Shown: positions 1 to 8,300 of the stretch, piece after piece
Layout of the letters: each line of letters starts with the position of its first letter
How positions within the stretch are numbered: the stretch's first letter is position 1
Source: an uncultured Bacteroidales bacterium
GTDB lineage: Bacteria; Bacteroidota; Bacteroidia; Bacteroidales; JAUNSR01
Assembly (NCBI GenBank): GCA_947074245.1
Contig: CAMTOW010000003.1
Span: 1-22,121 of the forward strand
Length of the DNA stretch: 22,121 nt
Direction of reading: 5' to 3'
Made by a program: the position numbers and the translations under genes
Notes under the pieces: generated by a model
The model's input: the letters and a program-made list of their open reading frames with translations, nothing else
Database searches by the model: none
Told to the model about the DNA's origin: nothing

Positions 1-1340
1 GCACCTATTCAAAACTGACCTTCGAATATCATCACATGCAGGAGTTCCGCCGCGGAGGCAACCGCTTCGACCGCCCGCCGCATGAAGCCGATATCGCCGA
101 ACAGATCGAAAGCTCGATCAACGGCGGAGGACTGAAATTCGATTATTTCTTTCCGAACGAAAAACAGAAGATCAGTTTATTCACTTCCGCGCAACACATC
201 GATCGAGACAGCTATTACGGAGCCGGACAAGACCCGGACGCGTATGGCAATACCAAAGACCTGACCTTTTTTGCAGGTTCGCAATATACCCATCAGTTCG
301 GAAACTGCCTTTTCATGCCTTCCGAACTGTCAGCCGGTATCGAGTTCAACACCAATACCCTCGAAGACCATATGTGGGGATACGACCGCCGGATGAAACA
401 AACCACCAACGTCGGAAGTTTCTACGCTCAAAACGAATGGAAAAACACCTATTGGAGCATCCTATTGGGCGGACGAATGGATAAACACAATCTGATCGAT
501 CATGTGATCGTAAGCCCCAGAGCCAATATTCGTTACAATCCGATCGAAGATGTCAGTCTGCGCGCTACCTACGCATCCGGATTCCGTGCGCCACAGGCCT
601 TTGATGAAGACCTGCATATCGAAAACGTAGGAGGTTCGGTGTCTATGATCGAGCGAAGCGAAGACCTCAAAGAGGAGCGATCGCACAGTTTCAGTCTATC
701 CGGCGATTTCTACAAACGATTCGGAGCCTTTCAGACCAACCTGCTTATTGAGGGATTCTATAATAAGCTCAACGACGTATTCCTTCTGGAAGATATCGGT
801 GAACGTGACGGGATACTCATCAAAGAGCGTCGAAACGGAGCCGGCGCACGTGTGATGGGATTAACCCTGGAGGGGAAAGTGGCTTATCTGTCTCTATTGC
901 AGTTTCAGGCCGGAGTCACACTTCAAAAAAGTCGGTATGACGAAGCCGAGCAATGGAGCGATACGGCTCCGGCTGAACGAAAAATGTTTCGTACGCCATC
1001 TACATACGGATATTTCACGGCAACCTGCAATCCGATCAAACCCTTTACGATTGCCCTTTCCGGTACTTATACCGGACGGATGTATGTACAGCACTTTGCC
1101 GTTGACGATCTTACGGAGGACCGATCCGTGCATACGCCCGATTTTTTCGATCTGAATCTGCGACTCTCCTACGACTTCAAGATCTGGAATGAGATCGGAT
1201 TACAGACCAACATCGGCGTGCAGAACCTATTCAATTCCTACCAGTCGGACTTCGACAAAGGAGCCAACCGCGACTCGGGATATATCTACGGCCCCGGTTC
1301 GCCCCGCAGCTTCTTCGCAGGTATCAAAATTTCATATTGA
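1..1340 (+). CDS. TonB-dependent outer-membrane receptor, C-terminal part (5' truncated by window)
   Basis: The open frame is already running at base 3 (…TYSKLTFEYHHMQEF) and ends with TGA at 1338-1340, so the start and plug domain lie outside the window. About 445 residues of beta-barrel are visible: alternating amphipathic strands, motifs such as SPRANIRYNP, ATYASGFRAP and NIGVQNLFNSYQ, and a final aromatic residue (GIKISY) that serves as the outer-membrane assembly signal. The FRAP motif and the 'VQNLFN' segment before the last strands are typical of siderophore/cobalamin/colicin-type receptors in Bacteroidota (CirA/BtuB-like class). Such receptors import large or scarce ligands across the outer membrane using TonB energy. 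The substrate cannot be told from this part. The gene ends in a hairpin terminator shared with the convergent AraC gene and is not in an operon with the efflux genes. Confidence 0.9.
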   Translation, partial: TYSKLTFEYHHMQEFRRGGNRFDRPPHEADIAEQIESSINGGGLKFDYFFPNEKQKISLFTSAQHIDRDSYYGAGQDPDAYGNTKDLTFFAGSQYTHQFGNCLFMPSELSAGIEFNTNTLEDHMWGYDRRMKQTTNVGSFYAQNEWKNTYWSILLGGRMDKHNLIDHVIVSPRANIRYNPIEDVSLRATYASGFRAPQAFDEDLHIENVGGSVSMIERSEDLKEERSHSFSLSGDFYKRFGAFQTNLLIEGFYNKLNDVFLLEDIGERDGILIKERRNGAGARVMGLTLEGKVAYLSLLQFQAGVTLQKSRYDEAEQWSDTAPAERKMFRTPSTYGYFTATCNPIKPFTIALSGTYTGRMYVQHFAVDDLTEDRSVHTPDFFDLNLRLSYDFKIWNEIGLQTNIGVQNLFNSYQSDFDKGANRDSGYIYGPGSPRSFFAGIKISY

Positions 1341-1360
1341 TCCCAGAAGATCAACCAATC

Positions 1361-1406
1361 ATAAAAGAAAACGGCTATCCACAGATGGATAGCCGTTTTC
1401 TTTTAT
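1361..1406. terminator. Bidirectional palindromic terminator
   Basis: A perfect 20-bp inverted repeat (1361-1380 against 1387-1406) has a 6-base loop, ACAGAT. The core is ACGGCTATCC/GGATAGCCGT, flanked by A-rich sequence on the left and T-rich on the right, so a U-rich tail follows the stem on both strands. It sits between the ends of the TonB-dependent receptor (plus) and the AraC gene (minus) and should terminate both. Confidence 0.9.
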
Positions 1407-1431
1407 GCGGATATGATGTATCCCTATAAAA

Positions 1432-2310
1432 TCAATTCTGATTCCGAAACATACCGGGAGTAAGCCCCGTATGCTTTTTAAAATATTGCGTAAAGAACGA
1501 TGGATTCGGAAAATTCAGCTGATCCGAAATCTGAGCGATACTCATCGTATTGTTTTTCAACAAACCTTTCGCATTGACGATTACCGTAAAGGCGATCCAG
1601 GCGGAAGGCGTCTGTCCGGATTTTTCTTTTACGACCTGATACAGGTATTTCGGCGTGACGAAAAGCCGCGAAGCATAAAACTCCGGTTCGCGCGAATCTT
1701 TATAATGGATTGCCAATAAATAAAGAAAATCGGCCAGCAAAACATCTTTCCGTTTTCCGGTACTCTGCTCTATCGGTTTTTTATGCGAATAGATGGCGCA
1801 TATCTCATAACAAAGTGCCAAAATCAGTTTCTCGGCGATTTCCCGCATAAAACTTTTTCCCGTTCGCGTAGATTTTTGATGAACCAACTCACACAGTTCC
1901 ATGATGTTGGTTACATCCGTTTCAGCCAAAGCCATGCAGGGATGCTCTTTGATATATACGAAATAAGAGATCAATGAGCCGATCTCAAACGTAGCAAAGA
2001 AATCCGGACTTATTCCGAATACGAAAAACTTAATATCGTCCGAAAATGAGATGGGTTGAAAGATGGTCTGAGGGAATATCACAAACATATCCCGCTCGTT
2101 CACCTGATAAATCTTCGAATCGATCATCACCTCTCCCGAACCTTTCAAACAGATCCCGATCGCTCCTCCGGTGAGTCTGCGGGGAGAAACGATACTCTCC
2201 AGTATATTACAACATCCTTTTTCGATAATGAACAATGAAAACAGATCCAGAACGATGTGTTCCTTAATCTCGTCCATTCCGAACAACTCAATATTCCCGC
2301 CTATTCCCAT
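1432..2310 (-). CDS. AraC-family transcriptional regulator
   Basis: This is a protein of about 292 residues with an N-terminal cupin-like sensor half (about 1-170, including 'GICLKGSGEVMIDSKIYQV') and a C-terminal AraC-type double helix-turn-helix (about 190-290). In the latter, 'LFVTPKYLYQVVKEKSG' and 'SIAQISDQLNFPNPSFFTQY' followed by FKKHTGLTP are the classic signature. A TTG codon lies directly upstream at 2313, but ATG at 2310 is the better start; a later ATG (2274-2276) is also possible. The gene is divergent from the RND efflux operon across 153 bases. This is the usual layout for a local activator or repressor of the pump, with an inducer bound in the cupin half. The target and the ligand are inferred, not seen. 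Confidence 0.9.
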   Translation of the reverse strand: MGIGGNIELFGMDEIKEHIVLDLFSLFIIEKGCCNILESIVSPRRLTGGAIGICLKGSGEVMIDSKIYQVNERDMFVIFPQTIFQPISFSDDIKFFVFGISPDFFATFEIGSLISYFVYIKEHPCMALAETDVTNIMELCELVHQKSTRTGKSFMREIAEKLILALCYEICAIYSHKKPIEQSTGKRKDVLLADFLYLLAIHYKDSREPEFYASRLFVTPKYLYQVVKEKSGQTPSAWIAFTVIVNAKGLLKNNTMSIAQISDQLNFPNPSFFTQYFKKHTGLTPGMFRNQN

Positions 2311-2356
2311 CAAGCAAAATAAAACATTATAAACTTATAAATTTCTATCACTTCTA

Positions 2357-2364
2357 CAAATATA
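2357..2364 (-). promoter_or_regulatory. Possible -7 promoter element of the AraC gene
   Basis: On the minus strand the bases read TATATTTG, matching the Bacteroides -7 consensus TAnnTTTG. It lies about 47 bases upstream of the AraC start codon. I see no clear -33 TTTG element at 19-21 bases further upstream, so this is a partial match in AT-rich DNA. Confidence 0.4.
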
Positions 2365-2396
2365 CAGCAAAACAAAACATTTATACTTCCCATATC

Positions 2397-2413
2397 AACT
2401 TTTTACAAAAGTT
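2397..2413. promoter_or_regulatory. Small palindrome, possible operator upstream of the efflux operon
   Basis: AACTTTT-TAC-AAAAGTT is a perfect 7-bp inverted repeat with a 3-base spacer. It ends 8 bases before the -7-type element at 2422-2429, so it covers the place where the -33 element should be. That position would suit an operator or activator site for the divergent AraC regulator. The sequence is AT-rich, so chance occurrence is possible. Confidence 0.35.
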
Positions 2414-2421
2414 TTACACTA

Positions 2422-2429
2422 TAATTTTG
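2422..2429 (+). promoter_or_regulatory. Possible -7 promoter element of the RND efflux operon
   Basis: TAATTTTG matches the Bacteroides -7 consensus TAnnTTTG and lies about 35 bases before the start codon of the membrane fusion protein gene. No good -33 TTTG is visible at the expected distance, which would fit a promoter that needs an activator. Confidence 0.5.
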
Positions 2430-2463
2430 CATTCAATCCTTAGGTGAACAAAATCATTAAGTT

Positions 2464-3516
2464 ATGTATAAAATCAAGTATTTCGTTTTTTCAGCTCTTG
2501 CCTTGCTTTTGGCTGGATGTTCTCAACCGAAAAAAAGTACAGACCCACAGCCCCGTAGTGTAAAGGTCAAAGAAGCAACGCTCTTTAGCGATCCTACCCG
2601 GGCTTGCTATCCGGCAAAGATCATCGCTACGGAAGAGTATAACGTCGCTTTCCGACAGGGAGGCATGATCGTTCGGATTCCCGTCGGCGTGGGGCAACAG
2701 GTCCGTCAGGGAGAAACCATTGCGATCTTGGATACCCGCGATTATCAAACGCAGCTCAATGCGACTCAGGCTCGTTTCGATCAGGTCAAAGCAGAGTACG
2801 AGCGTGTGGCGGCTCTTTATAAACGAGGCAGCGTATCGCCCAACGATTATGAAAAAGCCACTTCCGGTATGAATCAGCTTGCCGAACAACTTCAGGCGCA
2901 TAAGAACGCGCTTGCCGACTGCCACCTCAAGGCACCGTCTGCCGGAAAAATCGAACGGATCAACTTCAAGCAAGGAGAAACCATTGGCGCCGGAATGCCG
3001 GTGATCTGTATGGTGGATAACGAACGTCCCGAAGCGGAAGTATTTATTCCGGCCGAAGCGATTGATCAAGCCAAGTCGTCCAACGCTTATTTCGACAAAA
3101 ACGGAGTTCACGAACTCCGATTCGTTTCACTCACACCCAAAGCTACTTCGGGCGGTCTGTATAAGGCCCGATACGCGTTTAAGAACAACGACGCCAAGAT
3201 CCGTACCGGCGAAGTGGGTAACATCCTGTTTTCGTCTCAGCCCGACCAGGTCGTCAGTTCATATTGCGAGATTCCGACAGAAGCCGTATTCGAGTCAGAC
3301 GGCTCCTCGTATGTATGGGTCATGAATGAAACCTCAACCCGCGCTCTGAAAAAAAGCGTCCGTCCCGTAAAAATCAGAAACAACGGCAATATGATCCTAT
3401 CCGGAATTTCTGCCGGTGATCAAGTGGTCGTTGCCGGCGTACATACCATCACCGAAGATATGGAGCTGCGCATATTGCCTCAACCATCCAAAACCAATAT
3501 CGGAGGGCTTAAATAA
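2464..3516 (+). CDS. RND efflux periplasmic adaptor (membrane fusion protein, HlyD/AcrA family), lipoprotein
   Basis: The protein has 350 residues. The N-terminus has a short basic region, a hydrophobic stretch and the lipobox LAGC with Cys19, so it is predicted to be a lipid-anchored periplasmic protein. A barrel-sandwich (lipoyl-like) half motif sits around 55-92 ('GGMIVRIPVGVGQQVRQGE'). A coiled-coil hairpin spans about 93-158, the second lipoyl half about 158-190 ('APSAGKIERINFKQGETI'), and beta-barrel and membrane-proximal domains follow. In the AcrA/MexA family this protein bridges the inner-membrane RND pump and the outer-membrane channel. It is the first gene of the operon: the TAA stop overlaps the ATG of the permease by one base (TAATG), indicating translational coupling. 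The transported compound is unknown. Confidence 0.93.
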   Translation: MYKIKYFVFSALALLLAGCSQPKKSTDPQPRSVKVKEATLFSDPTRACYPAKIIATEEYNVAFRQGGMIVRIPVGVGQQVRQGETIAILDTRDYQTQLNATQARFDQVKAEYERVAALYKRGSVSPNDYEKATSGMNQLAEQLQAHKNALADCHLKAPSAGKIERINFKQGETIGAGMPVICMVDNERPEAEVFIPAEAIDQAKSSNAYFDKNGVHELRFVSLTPKATSGGLYKARYAFKNNDAKIRTGEVGNILFSSQPDQVVSSYCEIPTEAVFESDGSSYVWVMNETSTRALKKSVRPVKIRNNGNMILSGISAGDQVVVAGVHTITEDMELRILPQPSKTNIGGLK

Positions 3517-6500
3517 TGAATATAACCGCTTATGCACTGAGCAACCGGGCTCTGATCAAATTCATCCTTGCGATTCTTCTTTTTGGGGGAATCTATGCTT
3601 TCGACCGAATGAGCAAAATGGAGGATCCGGAAATCACGGTGATGCAGGCCATGGTCGTCGCGACCTATCCCGGAGCCTCTCCGTATGAGATCGAACTCGA
3701 AATAGCCGATCCGATCGAAAAGGCGATCTTAACGATGCCTTCTCTAAAGCGGGTGGAAACCCGTGCTATGGACAATTATTGCCTGCTTTCGGTCGAACTG
3801 GAAAGCACGACCAAACAGAGCGATATCCAGCAACAGTGGGATCTGTTGCGCAGAAAGATGAGCGATATCACCTCTTCTCTGCCCAAAGGAGCCGCCCCTC
3901 CGGTCGTCATGGACAATTTCGGGGATGTATACGGAATGTTCTTCGCGATCACGTTCGACGGATACGATACCAACGAGACCATGGATTATATCTCGATGAT
4001 CGAACGTCGGCTGAAAGAGATCGAAGGAATCGGACAGATCACCCTTTATGGCAATCAGACCCCATCGGTGGAAGTGGTTCTCGATCAGGCGCGTCTGGCA
4101 TCATTGGGCATACTGCCATTCGAGATCCTTTCGGCCATTGAGAATAACAACAGTACCATTTATGCGGGGCTGCTCGACAGTGGAGACAGTCGATATAAAA
4201 TTGATATTCGCGGCAAATTCGCATCGATCGACGATATCGGCAATACCATCATCAAAGGTCATGAAGGCGAAACCTTCCGGTTGTCCGACATCGCCACGAT
4301 CCGAAAAAGCGTCGTCACTCCTTCGCGCGCTTCCCTATATTACGATGGCACGCAAGCCATCGGCCTGTCTGTAGCCATGAAAAAAGGATACGACATCATC
4401 AAGTTGGGAAAAATCGTTACCGCCGAATTAGAGTCTATTCATCTTCCGGTGGGAATCACCATCAACAATGTGTTTTATCAGCCCGACCGTGTCAGCGATG
4501 CCATCCGGCAATTCATTTGGAATCTGATCCTTTCGGTCATTATCGTGATTGCCGTCTTGATGCTTACGATGGGATGGCGCACCGGAGCCGTTATCGGGCT
4601 GGGGCTTTTCATTACCGTATTGGGATCGGTGATGATATTGGGCATGATGCACGGCACCTTGCAACGGGTTTCGCTCGGCGCGTTTATCATCGCCATGGGG
4701 ATGCTGGTTGATAACGCGATCGTGGTGGCCGACGGGATTCTGGTCGATCATCAGAAAGGGATGAAACGCCCCGACGTACTTATCCATGCCGCCCAAAAGA
4801 CGGCGTGGCCGCTTTTCGGCGCTACGCTCATCGCGATTCTCGCCTTTCTGCCCATCGCGCTTTCACCCGATACGGCAGGTCAATATGTGAAAGACCTGTT
4901 TGTCGTGCTTTGCGTATCGCTCCTTCTGAGTTGGCTTTTGGCGCTGACTCAGATTCCGCTGAATATGGCCCGAATCATCGACAAGACTCCTAAAAGCGAC
5001 AAACCGAGCGCCGGCAAATACGACAAACAGTTCCGTTCGGCAGTTACATTCGTTCTGACGCATAAGACGGGGATGCTGCTCATCGTAGTCGGATTGCTCG
5101 GACTCAGCATATTCGGATTTCGTTTCGTGCCGAAAGGCTTCTTTCCCAATATGGTATACGATCAGTTGTATATCGAATATCAGCTCGACGAATCCAAAAC
5201 CGCAGAACGGATCCGTGCCGACCTGCATGAGGTCGAACAGTATCTGAAAGGCAGAAACGGTGTAAAACATGTGACCACGAGTATGGGCGGTACCCCCTCC
5301 CGATACAACCTGGTACGTACCATTGCCGATCCGGCTCTGAATTACGGCGAACTGATCGTGGATTTCGATTCACCTCAAACACTTGAGAAATCGCAACAAG
5401 AGATTCAGGAGTATCTCAACACCAACTATCCCGAAGCGTATGTACGGGTAAAACGATACAACCTGATGTATATGAAATATCCGGTCGAAGTGATGTTTCG
5501 CGGACCCGATCCCGCCGTTTTGAAATCGCTTGCCCGACAGGCCAAACAGATCATGAACGAAACGGAAGGCGCCGTGCTCGTAACGGACGACTGGCAAAAG
5601 AGCGTCCCTTCGATTTTTGTCGGATACAATGACGAGCGCGCCGCGCAGGCCGCACTTTCGCGCCGGGAAACGGGATTATCGCTGCTTTCTGCAACAGACG
5701 GCATTCCGGTAGCCGATTTCTACGACGGGCGTCACCGGATACCGGTTATTTTCAAAACCGAGACGACCGATCTTGAAAACAGTACCGTTTGGCGTCTGTT
5801 GCCCCATGTAGACGGATTGAACGAAGAGATGATCAAAGACGTATCGCTCGGCGTGCGAAAGAAAGGGGATGTGGTCAGTGAACTGACTTCGACCGTACCG
5901 ATCGGACAGATCAGCGATTCCATCTGGATCGAATGGACCGATCCGATCGTACGTCGCTATAACGGAACGCGATCCATCAAAGCCCAATGCAACACGACCA
6001 ACGAGATCACCGCTGATCAGTTACGGGAACGGTTGTTGCCGCGCATCAGTGAGATCGAACTGCCCGAAGGGTACAGTGTCAAATGGTTGGGCGAATACGA
6101 TGCCAGTACGAACGCGAAGAAATATCTTTTCGCCAATGTCCCGATGGCCATCGTTTTGATGATCCTGATTCTGATTGCGTTGTTCCGGGATTATAAGAAA
6201 CCGTTGATCATCGCCCTGTGCCTGCCGTTGGCGTTCATCGGAATCGTGGCGGCCATGCTAATCAGCGGAAAAGAGTTCGGATTCGTAGCCATTGTGGGGA
6301 CGCTGGGGCTTATCGGCATGATGATCAAAAACGGAGTCGTACTCATTGATGAGATCACGCTGCTGATCCGTCAGGGAGTCGAACCGTTCAACGCATTGGT
6401 GGATGCCTCGATGTCGCGCTTCCGCCCCGTTATGATGGCGTCATTCACCACCATTCTGGGGATGATCCCTCTGGTAGCGGATGATATGTTCGGATCCATG

Positions 6501-6605
6501 GCGGTTACCATCATGGGCGGACTCTTTGTCGGAACCATCATCACCCTCGTGGTAATCCCGCTCTTCTATTCACTTCTTTTTAAAATCAAAGCGGATAAAA
6601 AATGA
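3516..6605 (+). CDS. RND efflux permease (AcrB/HAE-type), inner membrane
   Basis: The 1029 residues give the usual length of an AcrB-type proton-driven pump. TM1 is at about 12-29, followed by KMEDPEITV and YPGASPYEIE (about 35-60), which mark the start of the porter domain in this family. A first cluster of membrane segments begins at about 334. Its TM4 motif is VDNAIVVAD (D399, N400), where AcrB has two aspartates. A second cluster begins at about 874, and its TM10 motif MIKNGVVLIDE supplies the conserved lysine K938 (AcrB K940). One proton-relay Asp and the Lys are therefore present, and the second Asp is Asn, a variant common in other RND subgroups. The gene overlaps both neighbours (1 base and 4 bases). 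The pump probably exports drugs, detergents or metabolites; the substrate cannot be told from sequence. There is no sign of the Met/His pattern expected of heavy-metal pumps, but I did not examine this exhaustively. Confidence 0.95.
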   Translation: MNITAYALSNRALIKFILAILLFGGIYAFDRMSKMEDPEITVMQAMVVATYPGASPYEIELEIADPIEKAILTMPSLKRVETRAMDNYCLLSVELESTTKQSDIQQQWDLLRRKMSDITSSLPKGAAPPVVMDNFGDVYGMFFAITFDGYDTNETMDYISMIERRLKEIEGIGQITLYGNQTPSVEVVLDQARLASLGILPFEILSAIENNNSTIYAGLLDSGDSRYKIDIRGKFASIDDIGNTIIKGHEGETFRLSDIATIRKSVVTPSRASLYYDGTQAIGLSVAMKKGYDIIKLGKIVTAELESIHLPVGITINNVFYQPDRVSDAIRQFIWNLILSVIIVIAVLMLTMGWRTGAVIGLGLFITVLGSVMILGMMHGTLQRVSLGAFIIAMGMLVDNAIVVADGILVDHQKGMKRPDVLIHAAQKTAWPLFGATLIAILAFLPIALSPDTAGQYVKDLFVVLCVSLLLSWLLALTQIPLNMARIIDKTPKSDKPSAGKYDKQFRSAVTFVLTHKTGMLLIVVGLLGLSIFGFRFVPKGFFPNMVYDQLYIEYQLDESKTAERIRADLHEVEQYLKGRNGVKHVTTSMGGTPSRYNLVRTIADPALNYGELIVDFDSPQTLEKSQQEIQEYLNTNYPEAYVRVKRYNLMYMKYPVEVMFRGPDPAVLKSLARQAKQIMNETEGAVLVTDDWQKSVPSIFVGYNDERAAQAALSRRETGLSLLSATDGIPVADFYDGRHRIPVIFKTETTDLENSTVWRLLPHVDGLNEEMIKDVSLGVRKKGDVVSELTSTVPIGQISDSIWIEWTDPIVRRYNGTRSIKAQCNTTNEITADQLRERLLPRISEIELPEGYSVKWLGEYDASTNAKKYLFANVPMAIVLMILILIALFRDYKKPLIIALCLPLAFIGIVAAMLISGKEFGFVAIVGTLGLIGMMIKNGVVLIDEITLLIRQGVEPFNALVDASMSRFRPVMMASFTTILGMIPLVADDMFGSMAVTIMGGLFVGTIITLVVIPLFYSLLFKIKADKK

Positions 6606-8017
6606 AAAAGACCTATGGATTGATACTGGCGTTCATCGCCATCGTATTCCCGCTCAAAAGTCAGCAACTCAGTCGGTCGCAATGCCGGGAACTTGCGCTC
6701 GAATACAATAAAAAGATCATCATATCCCGGCTCGAACAAGAACGGGCCGGTTATGAGAAAGCGGTTTATAAATCGAATTTCTTTCCGAAAATCGCACTCA
6801 ACGGCGGTTTCATGATGACCGACAGCCGGTTTTCACTAACCATCCCCGGCGGTTATCTGCCTACGTTCGTCCCATCGGCAGACGGCGGCCTGCTCCCCGA
6901 TCTGATGATCGGAAGCAACGGACTGCCCGTCACCGGCCCCGACGGCAATCCGATCTTCAACCGATATGCCTATATGCCCGATACCAAGTTGAATATGGAC
7001 CTGAACAAGGCCTATATGGGATCGGTCTCTGCCAGACAACCGCTTTATACGGGTGGTAAAATTCGTTCGGCCAACCGAATGGCGACTTTGGGCGAACAGA
7101 TCGCTACGAGCAACATCCGGAAAACGAAAGACGAAATCATCGCTTCGGCCGATGACGGCTATTGGCAACTGGTGAAAGTTCTGGAACTTTATCAGGTAGC
7201 GGTCACTTATGAAAAAGCGTTGGATGAGATCGTGCGCAACATCGAGAACTCGCTCGAATTCGGAATGACCATTTCTGCCAACCTGCTGCGCGCCAAAACC
7301 AAAATGAACGAAGCCAAACTGATGGTACGCAAAGCCCAAAACGGAATCAACCTGGCGCGAATGAACCTGTGTCATATCACGGGGCTTCCGCTCGATTCGG
7401 CAATAGAACCGATCAATGATACCGACAATACCATCCTGCATCCGGTGTTTCAAGGAGAAAACATCAGTGGCAGGGCCGAAGTGGAGATGTTGCAGACGCA
7501 GGTATCCGTCATGCAGGAGAAGATTAAAATCGCCCAAAGCGAATACATGCCACAAGTTTTGCTCATGGGCGGATACAATTATATGGGGGGCGGAAATATC
7601 GGCGGAAAAGCGTTCGACAACAACGGCGGTCTGAATGCAGCCGTGACCGTTACCATCCCGTTGGTGACGTGGGGAGAGAACCGAAACAAGGTGCGCTCGG
7701 CGAAAACCGATCTGAAGATCGCGCAAATGAAGAAAAACGAAGCGGAAGAACTGATGCTTCTGGAAGCGACCAAAGCATTCAACGATCTCGAAGAAGCCTT
7801 CCTGCGCGTAGAGCTCACCGCTTCCTCCATCGACGTAGCCATCGAAAACAGCCGGATCAACAAAGACAATTTCGAGTTGGGCATGGGGACGCTTTCGGAT
7901 TATCTCGAAGCGGAAGCGATGCTCCAAGAGGCCCGAAGCGATTATGTGGAAGCCAAAGCCGCTTATTATCTGAGCGAAACGGCCTATCTGAAAGGGATCG
8001 GAAAGCTGGAATACTAA
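6602..8017 (+). CDS. TolC-family outer-membrane efflux channel
   Basis: The protein has 471 residues, with a cleavable signal peptide at about 1-21 (basic start, hydrophobic core, ending near LKSQQ) and no lipobox cysteine. This makes it more like TolC than OprM. Two outer-membrane-efflux repeats are visible as long alanine/glutamate-rich helices. The first runs around 170-255 ('LLRAKTKMNEAKLMVRKAQN') and the second around 290-465, ending in 'SDYVEAKAAYYLSETAYL'. PLYTGGKIRSANRMA and IPLVTWGENRNKVRSAKTD are the typical strand-to-helix transitions of the two repeats. The ATG overlaps the TGA of the permease by 4 bases (ATGA). As last gene of the operon it completes a tripartite pump that spans both membranes. 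The non-coding repeat region and a palindromic terminator follow. Confidence 0.93.
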   Translation: MKKTYGLILAFIAIVFPLKSQQLSRSQCRELALEYNKKIIISRLEQERAGYEKAVYKSNFFPKIALNGGFMMTDSRFSLTIPGGYLPTFVPSADGGLLPDLMIGSNGLPVTGPDGNPIFNRYAYMPDTKLNMDLNKAYMGSVSARQPLYTGGKIRSANRMATLGEQIATSNIRKTKDEIIASADDGYWQLVKVLELYQVAVTYEKALDEIVRNIENSLEFGMTISANLLRAKTKMNEAKLMVRKAQNGINLARMNLCHITGLPLDSAIEPINDTDNTILHPVFQGENISGRAEVEMLQTQVSVMQEKIKIAQSEYMPQVLLMGGYNYMGGGNIGGKAFDNNGGLNAAVTVTIPLVTWGENRNKVRSAKTDLKIAQMKKNEAEELMLLEATKAFNDLEEAFLRVELTASSIDVAIENSRINKDNFELGMGTLSDYLEAEAMLQEARSDYVEAKAAYYLSETAYLKGIGKLEY

Positions 8018-8032
8018 AATTTCATCTCTTGC

Positions 8033-8065
8033 TGCCTGAAAAACTACAATCGGGTGCCTGAAAAA
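8033..8065. repeat. Tandem-like direct repeat, 11 bp with 22-bp period
   Basis: TGCCTGAAAAA occurs at 8033-8043 and again at 8055-8065, just after the stop codon of the TolC-type channel gene. The function is unknown. Confidence 0.6.
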
Positions 8066-8075
8066 TCAAATTTAA

Positions 8076-8193
8076 CCGAGTGGCATTTTCTCATTCACAC
8101 GCGATCGAATGCTCTTTCGAAGGGGCGTAAATACCCATTTGCTCCCGTTTAAATCGTCCTTAAAAGGCAAGTAAATCGAATGCTGCCACTCGG
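8076..8193. repeat. 10-bp inverted repeat enclosing 98 bases
   Basis: CCGAGTGGCA (8076-8085) pairs exactly with TGCCACTCGG (8184-8193). If transcribed, the arms could close a long-range stem around an interior that also has small complementary bits (for example GGGCG…CTCCC near 8124-8146). The arms could also be the ends of a small decayed element. No target-site duplication was found. Confidence 0.45.
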
Positions 8194-8213
8194 GAAAACA
8201 ATTGGTTCCAATA

Positions 8214-8243
8214 AAAAAAGCCGGATTTGCATCCGGCTTTTTT
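8214..8243. terminator. Bidirectional palindromic terminator
   Basis: A 13-bp stem AAAAAAGCCGGAT/ATCCGGCTTTTTT (8214-8226, 8231-8243) closes a 4-base loop, TTGC. The A/T runs at both ends give a U-tract on either strand. It lies between the convergent efflux operon (plus) and carbonic anhydrase gene (minus), and can serve both. Confidence 0.92.
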
Positions 8244-8300
8244 ATTACTATAAACAACAATTCTCGTTTGCATCTGTCAATAGATAGGCATTGAGAATCC

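Larger units (their letters stand above)
8018..8210. other. Non-coding intergenic stretch with short direct and inverted repeats
   Basis: I see no convincing gene here. The 283 bases between the TolC gene and the carbonic anhydrase gene hold three repeat pairs and then the terminator at 8214-8243. The first pair is TGCCTGAAAAA at 8033-8043 and 8055-8065, a direct repeat with a 22-base period. The second is ATCGAATGCT at 8104-8113 and 8175-8184, a direct repeat. The third is CCGAGTGGCA at 8076-8085 paired with its complement at 8184-8193, a 10-bp inverted repeat enclosing 98 bases. It could be a folded 3' UTR, a small RNA, or the remnant of a lost element. Confidence 0.5.

Noticed and set aside
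2491..3111. 206-residue open frame antisense to the membrane fusion protein gene
   Set aside because: It lies wholly inside a well-supported gene and its product has no recognisable features.
6836..7927. Long open frame antisense to the TolC-type channel gene
   Set aside because: It is a shadow of codon use in the opposite gene: His/Arg-rich, no family, and no promoter or start context.
8072..8260. 62-residue minus-strand open frame in the intergenic region
   Set aside because: It runs through the palindromic terminator, resembles no known protein and has no promoter.
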